DNA from: Rhodococcus jostii RHA1
GTDB taxonomy: Bacteria > Actinomycetota > Actinomycetes > Mycobacteriales > Mycobacteriaceae
Reading direction: 5' to 3'
DNA: 64,000 nucleotides
NCBI RefSeq assembly: GCF_000014565.1
Contig: NC_008268.1
Span: forward strand, 5,460,501-5,524,500
Every line of letters begins with the position of its first letter. Positions within the stretch are counted from its first letter, which is position 1. Shown piece by piece: positions 8,051 to 16,846 of the stretch. The translations under genes and the position numbers were made by a program. Below the pieces are notes generated by a model, which was not told the origin of the DNA, did no database searches, and saw only the letters and a list, made by a program, of their open reading frames with translations.

Positions 8051-9379
8051 TCAGGCCGACGGGGTGTCGGCGCTCAGGTCGTTGTCCTTGCTCTCCTTCG
8101 TCGCGACGAGGAAGACGGCGCTGACCACGCACAGTGCGATGATGAACAGCCCGACGGGGAGGATCGATTTACCGGACGACGCGAACAGCGACGCCAGGAT
8201 GACGGGGGTGAATCCCGCACCGATGAGGGTGGCCAGCTGATATCCGAGCGACGCACCGGTGTAGCGCGCCCGGGTGCCGAACTGCTCGGAGATGAACGCG
8301 GCCATCGGACCGTAGGTGGCCGAGTGGCAGATGGTGTAGCCGACGAAGGCGAGCGCGATGAACAGGAACTGTCCCGTGCTCAGCAGCAGGAAGAGTGGGT
8401 AGACGCTGAGGATCATCGCGCCGAGTCCTGCGAGCATGACCGGGCGGCGGCCGATCCGGTCGGACAGTCGCGCCGATCCGAGGACCAGGAAGATCGCGCA
8501 GAACTGGCAGAAGGAGAACGCCAGTAGCGCGTCGGACCGCGCGGCGCCGCTCGACACGGCGTAGGTGATGGCGAACGTGGTGAACGCGGTTTGCATTCCG
8601 AAGCTCGCGATGCAGCTCATCGACGCCACGACGACCGCGCGGGGCCGCTTCAGGATAGTGACGATGGGCGGGGTGGTTTCCTTCTTCGCGGATTCCTTCA
8701 GTGCCGCCGTGAACAGCGGGCTCTCCGACACCTTGGACCGGATGAACAGGCCGAGGGCCAGCATGAACGCCGAGATCAGGAACGGGATGCGCCAGCCCCA
8801 GGTCAGGAACTGCTCGTCCGGGAGAAGTGACACGGCCGCCAGCGCGAGCGTGCCGAGCAGTGCGCCGGTGGGGGCGCCCGCGTTGGTGAACGCCGCGGCG
8901 AAACCGCGCTTGCCGGATTCGGCGTGCTCGAGCGACATCAGCGCTGCGCCACCCCATTCGCCGCCGACGGCGAGTCCCTGGCAGACGCGGAGGAGGACGA
9001 GGATCACCGCGGCCCAGGAGCCGATCATCTCCGGCGGGGGAATGAGCCCGATCGCGAACGAGGCGATGCCCATGACGGTCATCGAGATCAGCAGCATGGC
9101 CTTGCGGCCGACGGTGTCCCCGAAGTGACCGAAGACGATTCCGCCCAGGGGGCGCGCGACGTAGCCGGCGGCGAACGTTCCCATCGACGCGATGCTCGCG
9201 GCCAGGGGGTCCAGATCGGCGAAGAACACCGGACCGAAGACGAGGGACGCTGCGGTGGCGTAGAGCAGGAAGTCGTAGAACTCGATGGTGCTGCCCAGGT
9301 AGCTCGACAGGATCACCCTGCGAACTTCCTTCTTGCGTTGGGTGGCCGACATGGTGCCGGCGGTGGCGGTGACCGTCAT
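8051..9379 (-). CDS. MFS transporter, metabolite:H+ symporter (MHS) type
   Basis: About 442 residues with 12 predicted helices. LGSTIEFYDFLLYATAAS near the N-terminus and GHFGDTVGRKAMLL mark the MHS family. I place the start at the ATG at 9379, preceded by AAGGAGT at ideal spacing, rather than at upstream in-frame codons. The acyl-CoA ligase follows 54 bases later, so import and CoA activation of one acid are probably coupled. The candidate MarR operator at 9451-9473 overlaps a TTGACA -35 box of its promoter. Confidence 0.92.
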   Translation of the reverse strand: MTVTATAGTMSATQRKKEVRRVILSSYLGSTIEFYDFLLYATAASLVFGPVFFADLDPLAASIASMGTFAAGYVARPLGGIVFGHFGDTVGRKAMLLISMTVMGIASFAIGLIPPPEMIGSWAAVILVLLRVCQGLAVGGEWGGAALMSLEHAESGKRGFAAAFTNAGAPTGALLGTLALAAVSLLPDEQFLTWGWRIPFLISAFMLALGLFIRSKVSESPLFTAALKESAKKETTPPIVTILKRPRAVVVASMSCIASFGMQTAFTTFAITYAVSSGAARSDALLAFSFCQFCAIFLVLGSARLSDRIGRRPVMLAGLGAMILSVYPLFLLLSTGQFLFIALAFVGYTICHSATYGPMAAFISEQFGTRARYTGASLGYQLATLIGAGFTPVILASLFASSGKSILPVGLFIIALCVVSAVFLVATKESKDNDLSADTPSA

Positions 9380-9450
9380 CGATACTCCTTGGCCGAAGCG
9401 TGGGACAACAGAGCGGAGCGCGCGTGTAGCGCGGATCACAATTAAACATT

Positions 9451-9473
9451 AATCATTGAACTTGTCAATGGAA
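9451..9473. promoter_or_regulatory. Candidate MarR operator, site B (transporter-ligase promoter)
   Basis: AATCATTGA-N5-TCAATGGAA: the left half is a complete half-site and the core ATTGA-N5-TCAAT is conserved. On the minus strand TTGACA lies in the site and TTAATT follows after 17 bases, a good sigma-A-type promoter for the transporter gene. It lies about 70 bases before the start at 9379. Confidence 0.65.
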
Positions 9474-9507
9474 GAGATTGACAACGCTTCTGTGGTAACT
9501 GCACCCG

Positions 9508-10674
9508 TCAGGCACGCGTGAGCTTGCGCCCGATGATTTCCTTCATGATCTCGGTGGTCCCGGCGTAGATCGGCCCGCCGCGGCAGTCGAGATAGTCCTG
9601 GGCGACGTCGTACTCGCGCATGTATCCGTACCCGCCGTGCAGTTGAACCGCGCGCTGGACGACCCGTTGCTGCAGCTCGGTGATCCACCATTTGGCCATC
9701 GCCGCGGTCACCTCGTCGAGCGTGCCGTTGGCGGCGTCGAGGATGCAGCGGTCCGTGAAGCACTGCGCGATCTCGATCTCGGTGGCGAGTTCCGCGAGGT
9801 AGAAGCGATTGGCCTGGAAGTCGGCCACCCGCCGGCCGAACGCTGTGCGGTCGCAGCTGTACGTCAGAGCCTGGTCGAACGTGCGTCGCATCGACGCCAT
9901 GGATGTGACGGCCACGCTGAGGCGTTCCTGGGGCAGATTGTGGCGCAGGTAGCCGAAGCCGTCGTTCGGCTCGCCCAGGACGTTCTCGCGGGGGACGCGG
10001 ACGTCGTCGAACACCAGCTCGGCGGTGTCCTGTGCGGTCAGGCCGATCTTGTGCAACGGTCCGTTGCGGGTGAAGCCGGCCATCCCGTCTTCGACCACCA
10101 GCAGGCTCACGCCCTTCTTGCCCGCCGCCGGATCCGTCTTGGCCACGACGATCACGAAGTCGGCGAGCATTCCGTTGCTGATGAAGATCTTGGTGCCGTT
10201 GAGGACCAGGTCGTCGCCGTCGGGGAGGGCGGTCGTGGAGATCGCGGCCAGGTCGCTACCCGCACCCGGCTCGGTCATGGCGATGGCGCCGATCTTCTCG
10301 CCGGTGCACAAGGGGGTCAGGAACCGATGCTTCTGCTCCTCGTTCGCCAGCGAGACGAGGTACGGCGTCACGAGGTCGTTGATGCCCGCCAGGCCCATCA
10401 CCACGGCGGGGGCCCCGACGCGGCAGAGCTCTTCGATGACGATGGCGTTGAAACGGAAGTCGTCGATGCCGCCGCCGGCGAATCGTTCCTCGACGTCGAT
10501 CCCGAGGAGCCCGAGCTTGCCGGCCTGACGGTAGAGGTCCCGGTCCACCTGTCCCGCCTCGGCCCAGTCACGAAGATGCGGGGCTACGTCACGTTCGGCG
10601 AACCGGCGCACCGTTTCCCGGAACGCATCGTGATCGGCGTCGAAGATGGTCCGTTCCAGTGCAACCGAAGACAT
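9508..10674 (-). CDS. Acyl-CoA dehydrogenase
   Basis: A 388-residue flavoprotein of the acyl-CoA dehydrogenase family. Visible are the FAD/substrate signature IGAIAMTEPGAGSDLA (about residues 110-125), GTKIFISNG, and the C-terminal signature VQLHGGYGYMREYDVAQDYLD followed by IYAGTTEIMKEIIGRKL. It introduces a double bond between C2 and C3 of an acyl-CoA. The ATG at 10674 is preceded by AAAGGAACC; upstream in-frame codons are unlikely. It is the first gene after operator site C and lies upstream of the transporter-ligase pair in the same direction, so it probably oxidises the CoA ester made by that ligase. Confidence 0.93.
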   Translation of the reverse strand: MSSVALERTIFDADHDAFRETVRRFAERDVAPHLRDWAEAGQVDRDLYRQAGKLGLLGIDVEERFAGGGIDDFRFNAIVIEELCRVGAPAVVMGLAGINDLVTPYLVSLANEEQKHRFLTPLCTGEKIGAIAMTEPGAGSDLAAISTTALPDGDDLVLNGTKIFISNGMLADFVIVVAKTDPAAGKKGVSLLVVEDGMAGFTRNGPLHKIGLTAQDTAELVFDDVRVPRENVLGEPNDGFGYLRHNLPQERLSVAVTSMASMRRTFDQALTYSCDRTAFGRRVADFQANRFYLAELATEIEIAQCFTDRCILDAANGTLDEVTAAMAKWWITELQQRVVQRAVQLHGGYGYMREYDVAQDYLDCRGGPIYAGTTEIMKEIIGRKLTRA

Positions 10675-10739
10675 GCGAGGTTCCTTTCGACCGCACGCGT
10701 GCGGCGCACGCATGCATACTCGAAAGGAACCTATCTATC

Positions 10740-10762
10740 AATCATTGATAATGTCAATGATT
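10740..10762. promoter_or_regulatory. Candidate MarR operator, site C (acyl-CoA dehydrogenase promoter)
   Basis: A perfect palindrome, AATCATTGA-N5-TCAATGATT, and the best of the three sites. On the minus strand it contains TTGACA, with TAGGTT 18 bases downstream as -10. Binding would block the -35 region. Confidence 0.7.
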
Positions 10763-10791
10763 GACTATGTCTGGCGGATGGGCGCCGGGCG

Positions 10792-10947
10792 TCAATACCA
10801 GTACTTCCGCCCGCCGACCGCGCGGCCCGTCGTGCCCAGCACGAGTAGCACGAGGCCGATGACGAGAAGGATGATTCCGATCGTCGTGAGGATGGAAATC
10901 CCCGCGACGAGGCCGATGACGAGCAGGATGATCCCGAGAACGATCAC
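10792..10947 (-). CDS. Small membrane protein, DUF6131 family
   Basis: A 51-residue, almost wholly hydrophobic protein with two membrane segments separated by a short turn, ending GRAVGGRKYWY. The pattern MIVLGIILLVIGLV then ILTTIGIILLVIG and GR-VGGR at the end matches the actinobacterial DUF6131 family of about 50 residues. It starts at GTG preceded by GAGGGAAG; a longer in-frame version would add a hydrophilic extension not expected for the family. It is the last of three small membrane-associated genes in the same direction. The function is unknown. Confidence 0.75.
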   Translation of the reverse strand: MIVLGIILLVIGLVAGISILTTIGIILLVIGLVLLVLGTTGRAVGGRKYWY

Positions 10948-10978
10948 GGTCTTCCCTCTTTCGGTTGACGGTCTGGAA

Positions 10979-11185
10979 CTACTGACTCGGTTGCGGCACT
11001 TCACAATCGATCTTCGGGTTCACACCCGCGTAGTTGAGTGGGCCGGCGATCACCGTGACCGCGATCGTTCCGGCGCTGGCGCAATCGGCCGCCGTGTCCT
11101 TGAAGTAACCGCGCTGCCACACGGCAACGGCGCCGATGATCAGCCAGATGATCACGATGAGCGTCACGAGCCGTCCGATACGCAT
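10979..11185 (-). CDS. Small membrane-anchored hypothetical protein
   Basis: A 68-residue protein with one N-terminal hydrophobic segment (residues 5-23) followed by an outside-facing polar part with two cysteines (Cys36 and Cys62) that could form a disulphide. GGGAGG precedes the ATG. I do not recognise a named family. It lies between the DUF6131 gene and a coiled-coil membrane protein, all in one direction with short gaps, so they may be co-transcribed. Confidence 0.65.
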   Translation of the reverse strand: MRIGRLVTLIVIIWLIIGAVAVWQRGYFKDTAADCASAGTIAVTVIAGPLNYAGVNPKIDCEVPQPSQ

Positions 11186-11242
11186 TTCCGACCTCCCGTG
11201 TGGGCACCGGCGCCGAGCCGGTGCACATGTCGTACTCGAATG

Positions 11243-11779
11243 CTATGTCGACGACGTGTCGGTCGGCTTCGCGTGTGCTCCATGAGTATTCGTGGAGTCC
11301 GTGCCGTTGGGGCGACCGTTGGCAGGCCCTGCGCCCGTGGTTCGAGCGTCGGTGGCCCGAGTGTTCGCGGGCCCCGCGCCCGTGGTTCGAGCATCGGTGG
11401 CCCTGGCGTCGTTCGTCGCAGTGTCCGTCTTCTTGACGTCGGGATCGAGCTCGTCGGCGCGCTGCCACTCGTGCTTCAGGTCGTCACGGGACGTGGTCGC
11501 CGTGTTCTTGTGCGTCTGCGCATCGACCTGCAGTCTCTTGGCCTCTGCCGCCTTGGCCTCGGCTTCTGCTTGAGCCCTTCTGGCGTTGGCTGCAGTTTCC
11601 TCCGCGATCGCCTCGCGCTTCTCGACGACGGACGTCTGCTCCTGCGCGTTTGCGCGGATGCTGTCGGCCTGCTGACGGTGGCGCTGGTTCCGCTTGCGCG
11701 ATGCCGCAACGGCCAGCGCGATCAGGGCGAGAACGACGACGATCGCGACGATGATCCAGATGACAGTCATGGTGTCCAT
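11243..11779 (-). CDS. Membrane-anchored coiled-coil protein with C-terminal repeats
   Basis: A 178-residue protein: one membrane helix at residues 5-27, a charged Ala/Glu/Lys/Arg-rich segment (about 28-105) that should form a coiled coil, and a low-complexity Thr/Asp/Ala/Asn tail. The tail holds a 15-residue tandem repeat (ATDARTTGAGPAN twice) encoded by near-identical 32-base blocks at 11326-11357 and 11371-11402. I do not recognise the family; such tails occur in surface-exposed or cell-wall-spanning proteins. It is divergent from the second LysR gene. Confidence 0.65.
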   Translation of the reverse strand: MDTMTVIWIIVAIVVVLALIALAVAASRKRNQRHRQQADSIRANAQEQTSVVEKREAIAEETAANARRAQAEAEAKAAEAKRLQVDAQTHKNTATTSRDDLKHEWQRADELDPDVKKTDTATNDARATDARTTGAGPANTRATDARTTGAGPANGRPNGTDSTNTHGAHAKPTDTSST

Positions 11780-11891
11780 TGGTTACTCCCAGCGGTTGTG
11801 TTGTTAAAGTACCCCGCGCTGAAACCCGGCAAACAGACCGAGAGCCAATCGCAATCAACCGTCGTATTTCGACACGACATAGGGTGCGGGC

Positions 11892-12797
11892 ATGGAGATC
11901 CGCTGGATGCGCGCGTTCCTCGCCGTAGCCGAGGTGTCGAACTACGGCCGGGCCGCCGAGTCGTTACGTATAGCCCAGCCCGCGGTCAGCCAGCAGATCC
12001 AGCAGCTGGAGAGGCATCTCGGAGTGAAGCTGTTCGACCGCGGTACGCGACCGATTCGGCTGACCGCCGCTGGCGAGCAGTTTCTCGAACCCTGCCGGGC
12101 CGCGCTCAAAGCCGTTGCCTGGGCCGAGCAGTCGGCGTCGGCGGGCAATCCTGCGGAGGAGGGGCGTGTTCGGGTCGGATTCAGCGGTGCCTACGGCCAG
12201 TCGAAGCTGCCCTTGTTCGCCCGCACCGTGCGCAAGAGGTATCCGAAGCTCGAGCTGGTTCTCGACGGGGCGAGACCGAGTGGGCTGATCCTCGACGACA
12301 TCTATTCCGGCAAGCTCGATCTCGGTTTCGTCTCGGCGGCTATGTCGCATCCCGAGATTCGGACGAGAGTGATCTCGATCGAGCCACTGGGGGCGCTACT
12401 CCATGCCGACCACCGACTGGCGAAACGCTCGGAGATCTCGCTGTCCGAACTGCGCGACGATCCGTTCGTCACCAACCCCGCGTCGTCGGGATCCACACTT
12501 CGTCTGGACGTGCTGGCCGCATGCCACGACGCGGGGTTCACGCCGGAGATCGCGCAGGAAACGTCGGATGGATCGACGCTGACCGCACTGGTCGCGGCCG
12601 GCGTGGGGGTGTCACTCATCCCGGTGAGTTCTCATCGCGCCGGAGCAGCCGACGCCGTCGTCGTGCCCACGGACGGCGGCCGCCACCGAATCCGCGGGGC
12701 ACTGGCGTGGGCGGACAGGCCCCTGACACCGTTGCTCGAGACCGTCCTCGCGCTCGCGGAGGAGCTCATGCCGACGATCCACGGGATCGATAAGTAG
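11892..12797 (+). CDS. LysR family transcriptional regulator (copy 2)
   Basis: A 301-residue LTTR closely similar along its whole length to the regulator at 2029-2937 (same MEIRWM start, AQPAVSQQ-QQLE helix, GFSGAYGQ segment and C-terminal AWADRP). The -10-like TAGGGT at 11880-11885 ends 6 bases before the ATG, suggesting a leaderless transcript. It is followed by an MHS transporter and an HSL-family hydrolase, mirroring copy 1, and probably activates them. Confidence 0.92.
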   Translation: MEIRWMRAFLAVAEVSNYGRAAESLRIAQPAVSQQIQQLERHLGVKLFDRGTRPIRLTAAGEQFLEPCRAALKAVAWAEQSASAGNPAEEGRVRVGFSGAYGQSKLPLFARTVRKRYPKLELVLDGARPSGLILDDIYSGKLDLGFVSAAMSHPEIRTRVISIEPLGALLHADHRLAKRSEISLSELRDDPFVTNPASSGSTLRLDVLAACHDAGFTPEIAQETSDGSTLTALVAAGVGVSLIPVSSHRAGAADAVVVPTDGGRHRIRGALAWADRPLTPLLETVLALAEELMPTIHGIDK

Positions 12798-12856
12798 AGC
12801 TTATCGAAAGTATGCCAAGTTGATCTTGGACGGTGATGAAGGGGTTTGGCAGAGTC
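12788..12856 (+). promoter_or_regulatory. LysR-controlled promoter block, copy 2
   Basis: A perfect dyad CGATAAG-N5-CTTATCG (12788-12806) spans the LysR stop codon. TCTTGGACGGTGAT (12824-12837) and TTTGGCAGAGTC (12845-12856) follow with exactly the spacing seen at 2968-3000. TTGGAC with CAGAGT 18 bases on is the probable promoter of the transporter gene. Confidence 0.55.
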
Positions 12857-12921
12857 GTCGGCGCAGCGGTGGTGTGATCCGCGGCACGTCATCACCTCCA
12901 CTCCGGTCCGAAAGGCCTCCC

Positions 12922-14268
12922 ATGAGCGTACGAGCTGGTTCTGCTGCGCACCCGGACGCGCAGCAGCCTGTCGGTACCCCGGCGAGTGTGCCCGCGCGTC
13001 AGCCGCGCAGGGCGGCTTTCGCGAGTTTCCTCGGCAGCCTCGTCGAGTACTACGACTTCTTCATCTATGGGTCGGCGGCCGCCCTGATCTTCCCGACGGT
13101 CTTCTTTCCGTCGGAGAGTCCGGCGACCGGCACGTTGGCGGCACTGGCGACATTCGGCGTCGGATACATCGCCCGCCCGATCGGGGCCGTCGCGCTCGGA
13201 CACTACGGCGACCGCGTCGGGCGCAAGCGTGTGCTCGTCTTCACGCTGGTCCTGATGGGCGTCTCGACGTTCCTCATCGGATGCCTGCCGGGCTTCGCGA
13301 GCATCGGGATCGCGGCGCCGATCCTCCTGGTGGTCCTTCGCCTCATGCAGGGTGCGTCGGCAGCGGGCGAGCAGAGTGGCGCCAATTCGCTGACCCTCGA
13401 GCATTCCCCGGAGGGTTCGAGGGCGTTCTACACCAGCTTCACGATGAGCGGCACCCAGGCGGGGCAGCTCGTCGCGACCCTCGTCTTCATCCCCGTCGCC
13501 GCGCTGCCCGAGGACATGCTGATGACGTGGGGGTGGCGAATCCCGTTCCTCGTCAGTGGAATCCTGACGATCGTCGCGCTGTTCGTCCGCCGGACGATGG
13601 AGGAGACACCGGTGTTCCGGGAGGCGGAACGCGACAACGAGTTGGTCGAGATACCCGTCGTCGAACTGTTCAAGAACTATCGGCTGCAGATGCTCCGGGT
13701 GATCGCGTGCTCGCTCTTCGCCGTGTCGGGCACGATCATGACGGTCTTCGCGCTCGCCTACGGTACCGGTGAGGCCGGGCTCGAACGGCAGACCCTGCTG
13801 TGGGCGGGCGTCATCGCAAACATCATGCAGCTGTTCGCCATTCCCCTCTGGGCGATGCTGGGAGACCGGATCGGCCGCCGGCCCGTGTATCTCGCCGGAA
13901 TCGTCGGCGCCATCGCCGCGTTCTTCTTCTACTTCGAGGCGATGAGCATCGGTTCCGTTCCTCTGATCTTCGCGGTGTCGGCCTTCTTCGGTGCCGCCGC
14001 ATCCGGTGTCAGCGGTGTCGGTCCGACCTTCTTCGCGGAAATGTTCGATACCCGAGTGCGGTTCTCCGGCATCGCCATCTCGACGCAGATCGGGTTCGCC
14101 TTCGCGGGCTTCGCCCCGAGCATCGGCTATGCGCTGCTCGGAACCGGCACGCACGGGTGGATACCGGTGGCCGCGTTCGGCTCCGTCTGCCTGCTGGTGG
14201 CCGGCCTCTCGGCGGTGACCGCCCCGGAGACAGGCAGCGTCGCGATCACCGACCTGGGCAAGAAGTAA
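12922..14268 (+). CDS. MFS transporter, metabolite:H+ symporter (MHS) type (paralogue)
   Basis: About 448 residues and 12 predicted helices. FLGSLVEYYDFFIYGSAA and GHYGDRVGRKRVLVF mark the MHS family. It is a full-length paralogue of the transporter at 3110-4435, down to the ending ITDLGKK versus TTDLGK. The ATG at 12922 follows GAAAGG; the longer in-frame reading would encode the conserved promoter block. The next gene, a hydrolase, begins 47 bases later. It likely imports a small carboxylate or ester. Confidence 0.9.
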   Translation: MSVRAGSAAHPDAQQPVGTPASVPARQPRRAAFASFLGSLVEYYDFFIYGSAAALIFPTVFFPSESPATGTLAALATFGVGYIARPIGAVALGHYGDRVGRKRVLVFTLVLMGVSTFLIGCLPGFASIGIAAPILLVVLRLMQGASAAGEQSGANSLTLEHSPEGSRAFYTSFTMSGTQAGQLVATLVFIPVAALPEDMLMTWGWRIPFLVSGILTIVALFVRRTMEETPVFREAERDNELVEIPVVELFKNYRLQMLRVIACSLFAVSGTIMTVFALAYGTGEAGLERQTLLWAGVIANIMQLFAIPLWAMLGDRIGRRPVYLAGIVGAIAAFFFYFEAMSIGSVPLIFAVSAFFGAAASGVSGVGPTFFAEMFDTRVRFSGIAISTQIGFAFAGFAPSIGYALLGTGTHGWIPVAAFGSVCLLVAGLSAVTAPETGSVAITDLGKK

Positions 14269-14315
14269 TCGTTCCCCGAACCGCCTCGGCGCGGTTCCCC
14301 ATCACGAGGAGAATC

Positions 14316-15251
14316 ATGACGCTCGACCCCGACATGGCCGTACTACTGGACAAGTTGAACGACTGGGACGCCGCCGCAGGTGCCCAGACGACGATCGAAG
14401 GCGCCCGCAAGCGCATCGAAGAGATGCGTGCCCTCTACTTCGAGCCCGAACTGCTCGAGGTACGAGAAGTCGAGAACGTCACCGTCCCGGGTCCTGCCGG
14501 CGGCATCCCCGCCCGCATCTACCGGCCGGACACGGAGGAGTCGACTCTGCCGACCGTCCTGTACCTGCACGGCGGTGGCTGGGTGATGGGCGGCCTCGAT
14601 TCGCACGAGTCACACGCTCGACGCGTCTGCGCTCGAACCGGCTCCGTCGTCGTCGCCGTCGACTACCGGCTGGCGCCGGAACACCCGTTCCCGGCCGGCT
14701 ACGACGACTGCCTGGTCTCGCTCCACTGGATCCACGACACCATCGATCAGCTGGGCGGCGACGCGTCCCGAGTTGCCGTCGCCGGAGACAGCGCGGGCGC
14801 CAATCTCGCGGCGTCGGTGGCCTTGGCGGCCCGCGACGCGCAACTTCCGCTGCGGGCACAACTGCTGCTGTACGTGCCGGTGCATTTCGCGAAGCGTTAC
14901 CCGTCGATGGACGAACTCGCCGACGGGTATTTCCTCAGGATGCCGGCAAACGAGGACATGGGGGCCGGCTACCTCGAAGACCGCAGACTGTCGTCGGACC
15001 CCCGCGTCTCGCCGATCGAGGGCGATCTGACGGGGGTGGCACCCGCCATCGTGTGCGGTGCCGAATGCGATCCGCTCCGAGATCACGCCCCCGCGTACGC
15101 CGCTGCGCTGGAGGCCGCCGGCGTGCCGGTGCGACTCCGGATCTCGCCGGGCATGCTGCACGGGTACTGGAGCATGGGCGTCGTGCCACGCGCCAACGAC
15201 CTCGCGAACCAGCTGTGCGAGGAACTCGCGGAGTTGCTCACCCCGGAGTAG
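14316..15251 (+). CDS. Alpha/beta hydrolase, hormone-sensitive lipase (fold-3) family
   Basis: A 311-residue esterase. The HGGGW oxyanion-hole motif is at residues 85-89, the nucleophile elbow GDSAG has Ser159, and the acid and base are probably Asp252 (CDPLRD) and His282 (LHGYW). This is the usual HSL/AES-type layout. GAGGAGAA precedes the ATG. It has no signal peptide. It completes the second LysR-transporter-hydrolase module and presumably hydrolyses the ester or lactone brought in by the transporter. Confidence 0.92.
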   Translation: MTLDPDMAVLLDKLNDWDAAAGAQTTIEGARKRIEEMRALYFEPELLEVREVENVTVPGPAGGIPARIYRPDTEESTLPTVLYLHGGGWVMGGLDSHESHARRVCARTGSVVVAVDYRLAPEHPFPAGYDDCLVSLHWIHDTIDQLGGDASRVAVAGDSAGANLAASVALAARDAQLPLRAQLLLYVPVHFAKRYPSMDELADGYFLRMPANEDMGAGYLEDRRLSSDPRVSPIEGDLTGVAPAIVCGAECDPLRDHAPAYAAALEAAGVPVRLRISPGMLHGYWSMGVVPRANDLANQLCEELAELLTPE

Positions 15252-15277
15252 CTCGACATTCCACTACCGTGAACCGC

Positions 15278-15907
15278 ATGATCGAGTTGCTGGAACGTGA
15301 CGGCGTGCGCGGACATCTCCACCGCCCCACGGGTGACGGGGTGGCGGGGCTGGTTCTGACGCATGGAGCGGGAAGTGACTGCGACACAAAGCTGTTGCGT
15401 GCCGTGACCGACGGGTTCGTGGAGCGGGGCGTCGTCGTCCTGCGGTTCGATCTCCCGTTCCGTCAGCGCCGCTCGTCGGGTCCTCCGCATCCGTCGAAGG
15501 CGGCGGAGGATCGGGACGGCATCGCGGCCGCGGTGGCCGTGATGCGGGAGCTGGTGTCGGCGCCGGTGTGGGCAGGCGGGCACTCGTACGGCGGGCGGCA
15601 GGCGTCCATGCTCGCTTCGGAGCGACCGGGTCTCGTCGACGCCCTGTTGTTGCTGTCGTACCCGCTGCATCCACCGGCCAAGCCGGAGAAGCTCCGGACC
15701 GAGCACCTGCCCGGTCTCCGCACCCCGTCCGTGGTGGTGCACGGTTCGAAGGACCCGTTCGCGACCACCGGTGAAATGCGGTCGGCACTCGAACTGATCC
15801 CCGCTCCGACGACGCTCGTCGAACTCGAGGGGGCCCGCCACGACCTGGCCCCGGACAAGTTCCCGGTGGTCGAACGCGCGGTCACGGCCATGCTCGACCT
15901 TCTGTAG
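15278..15907 (+). CDS. Alpha/beta hydrolase of the KANL3/TEX30-like family
   Basis: A 209-residue small hydrolase. LTHGAGSD (residues 28-35) is the oxyanion region, GHSYGG carries Ser103, HGSKDPF the acid and GARHDLAP the histidine. This compact arrangement resembles the TEX30/KANL3-like or dienelactone-hydrolase-like family. A -10-like TACCGT (15265-15270) ends 7 bases before the ATG with no ribosome site, so the mRNA is probably leaderless. The substrate is unknown. Confidence 0.85.
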   Translation: MIELLERDGVRGHLHRPTGDGVAGLVLTHGAGSDCDTKLLRAVTDGFVERGVVVLRFDLPFRQRRSSGPPHPSKAAEDRDGIAAAVAVMRELVSAPVWAGGHSYGGRQASMLASERPGLVDALLLLSYPLHPPAKPEKLRTEHLPGLRTPSVVVHGSKDPFATTGEMRSALELIPAPTTLVELEGARHDLAPDKFPVVERAVTAMLDLL

Positions 15908-15948
15908 GCCGGTCGAGGACGGCCGCGCGTCGTCGGTATGTTCGGTGA

Positions 15949-16845
15949 ATGAGCAACGTGCAGACGGACGCGCCCCACTGGTTCACCACGGCGTTGGCGT
16001 CGCCGGTCGACACCGGCCGGGTCGACGTCGCAGGTGCGCAGGTCCACTACCGTGCGTGGGGGCCGTCGGGCTCACCCGGAATCGTGCTCGTGCACGGCGG
16101 CGCCGCCCACAGTCGGTGGTGGGACCATGTGGCACCCATGCTGGCCACGGGCCGTCGCGTCGTCGCACTCGACCTGACCGGGCACGGCGACAGCGACCGG
16201 CGCGCGGAGTACGGCCTGGAGCAGTGGGCGGAGGAAGCCCTGGCGGTGGCGAAGCCGGCGGGCATCTCGGGGGCGCCGGTGTTCGTCGGGCACAGCATGG
16301 GCGGCATGGTGTCCTACGTGGCAGCGCAGCTGTTCGGCGAGGATCTGGCCGGTGTCCAGCTGATCGATTCGCCCGTCCTCGCCCGCACACCGGAGGAGGA
16401 GGAAGCGCGCAAGCAGCGTGCCTTCGGTCCGAAGAAGGTCTACCCGTCCAGGGCCGAGGCGCTCGAGCGGTTCCGGTTCGTCCCGCCGCAGGACACCGCG
16501 GTGCCCGCGGTCCTGCGTCACGTCGCCGAGAACTCGATGGAGGAGGTGGACGGCGGCTGGTCGTGGAAGTTCGATTCCACGTTCTTCGCGCGCCACAGCA
16601 GCAACCACCTCGGCGGATCCGACCCACGCTGCCGCATCGCCTACTTCCGTGCCGAGAACGGCATCGTCACCGAGGCCATGATGGACGACATGCGCCGTCG
16701 ATTCGGGCCCACCGCGGTGGTCGTCGAAATCCCCGACGCCGGACACCACGTGATGATCGACCAGCCGCTCGCGCTCGTCGTGGGCATCCGGACGGTGCTC
16801 GCGTCGTGGGATGTCGAAGATTCCGTGGCCGGGATGCCGGGCTGA
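15949..16845 (+). CDS. Alpha/beta hydrolase
   Basis: A 298-residue alpha/beta hydrolase with LVHGGAAHSRWWDH, DLTGHGDSDRR, the nucleophile elbow GHSMGG near residue 119 and a C-terminal PDAGHHVMIDQP providing the histidine. These features fit the epoxide hydrolase/haloperoxidase-like esterase group, with a serine nucleophile. TATGTT (15937-15942) lies 6 bases before the ATG and no Shine-Dalgarno is present, pointing to a leaderless message. It converges on trpF with a 1-base gap. The substrate is not evident. Confidence 0.88.
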   Translation: MSNVQTDAPHWFTTALASPVDTGRVDVAGAQVHYRAWGPSGSPGIVLVHGGAAHSRWWDHVAPMLATGRRVVALDLTGHGDSDRRAEYGLEQWAEEALAVAKPAGISGAPVFVGHSMGGMVSYVAAQLFGEDLAGVQLIDSPVLARTPEEEEARKQRAFGPKKVYPSRAEALERFRFVPPQDTAVPAVLRHVAENSMEEVDGGWSWKFDSTFFARHSSNHLGGSDPRCRIAYFRAENGIVTEAMMDDMRRRFGPTAVVVEIPDAGHHVMIDQPLALVVGIRTVLASWDVEDSVAGMPG

Positions 16846-16846
16846 C

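Noticed and set aside
10765..11185. Possible toxin-antitoxin pair among the small genes
   Set aside because: The encoded proteins are hydrophobic with DUF6131 and signal-anchor patterns; no toxin or antitoxin motifs.
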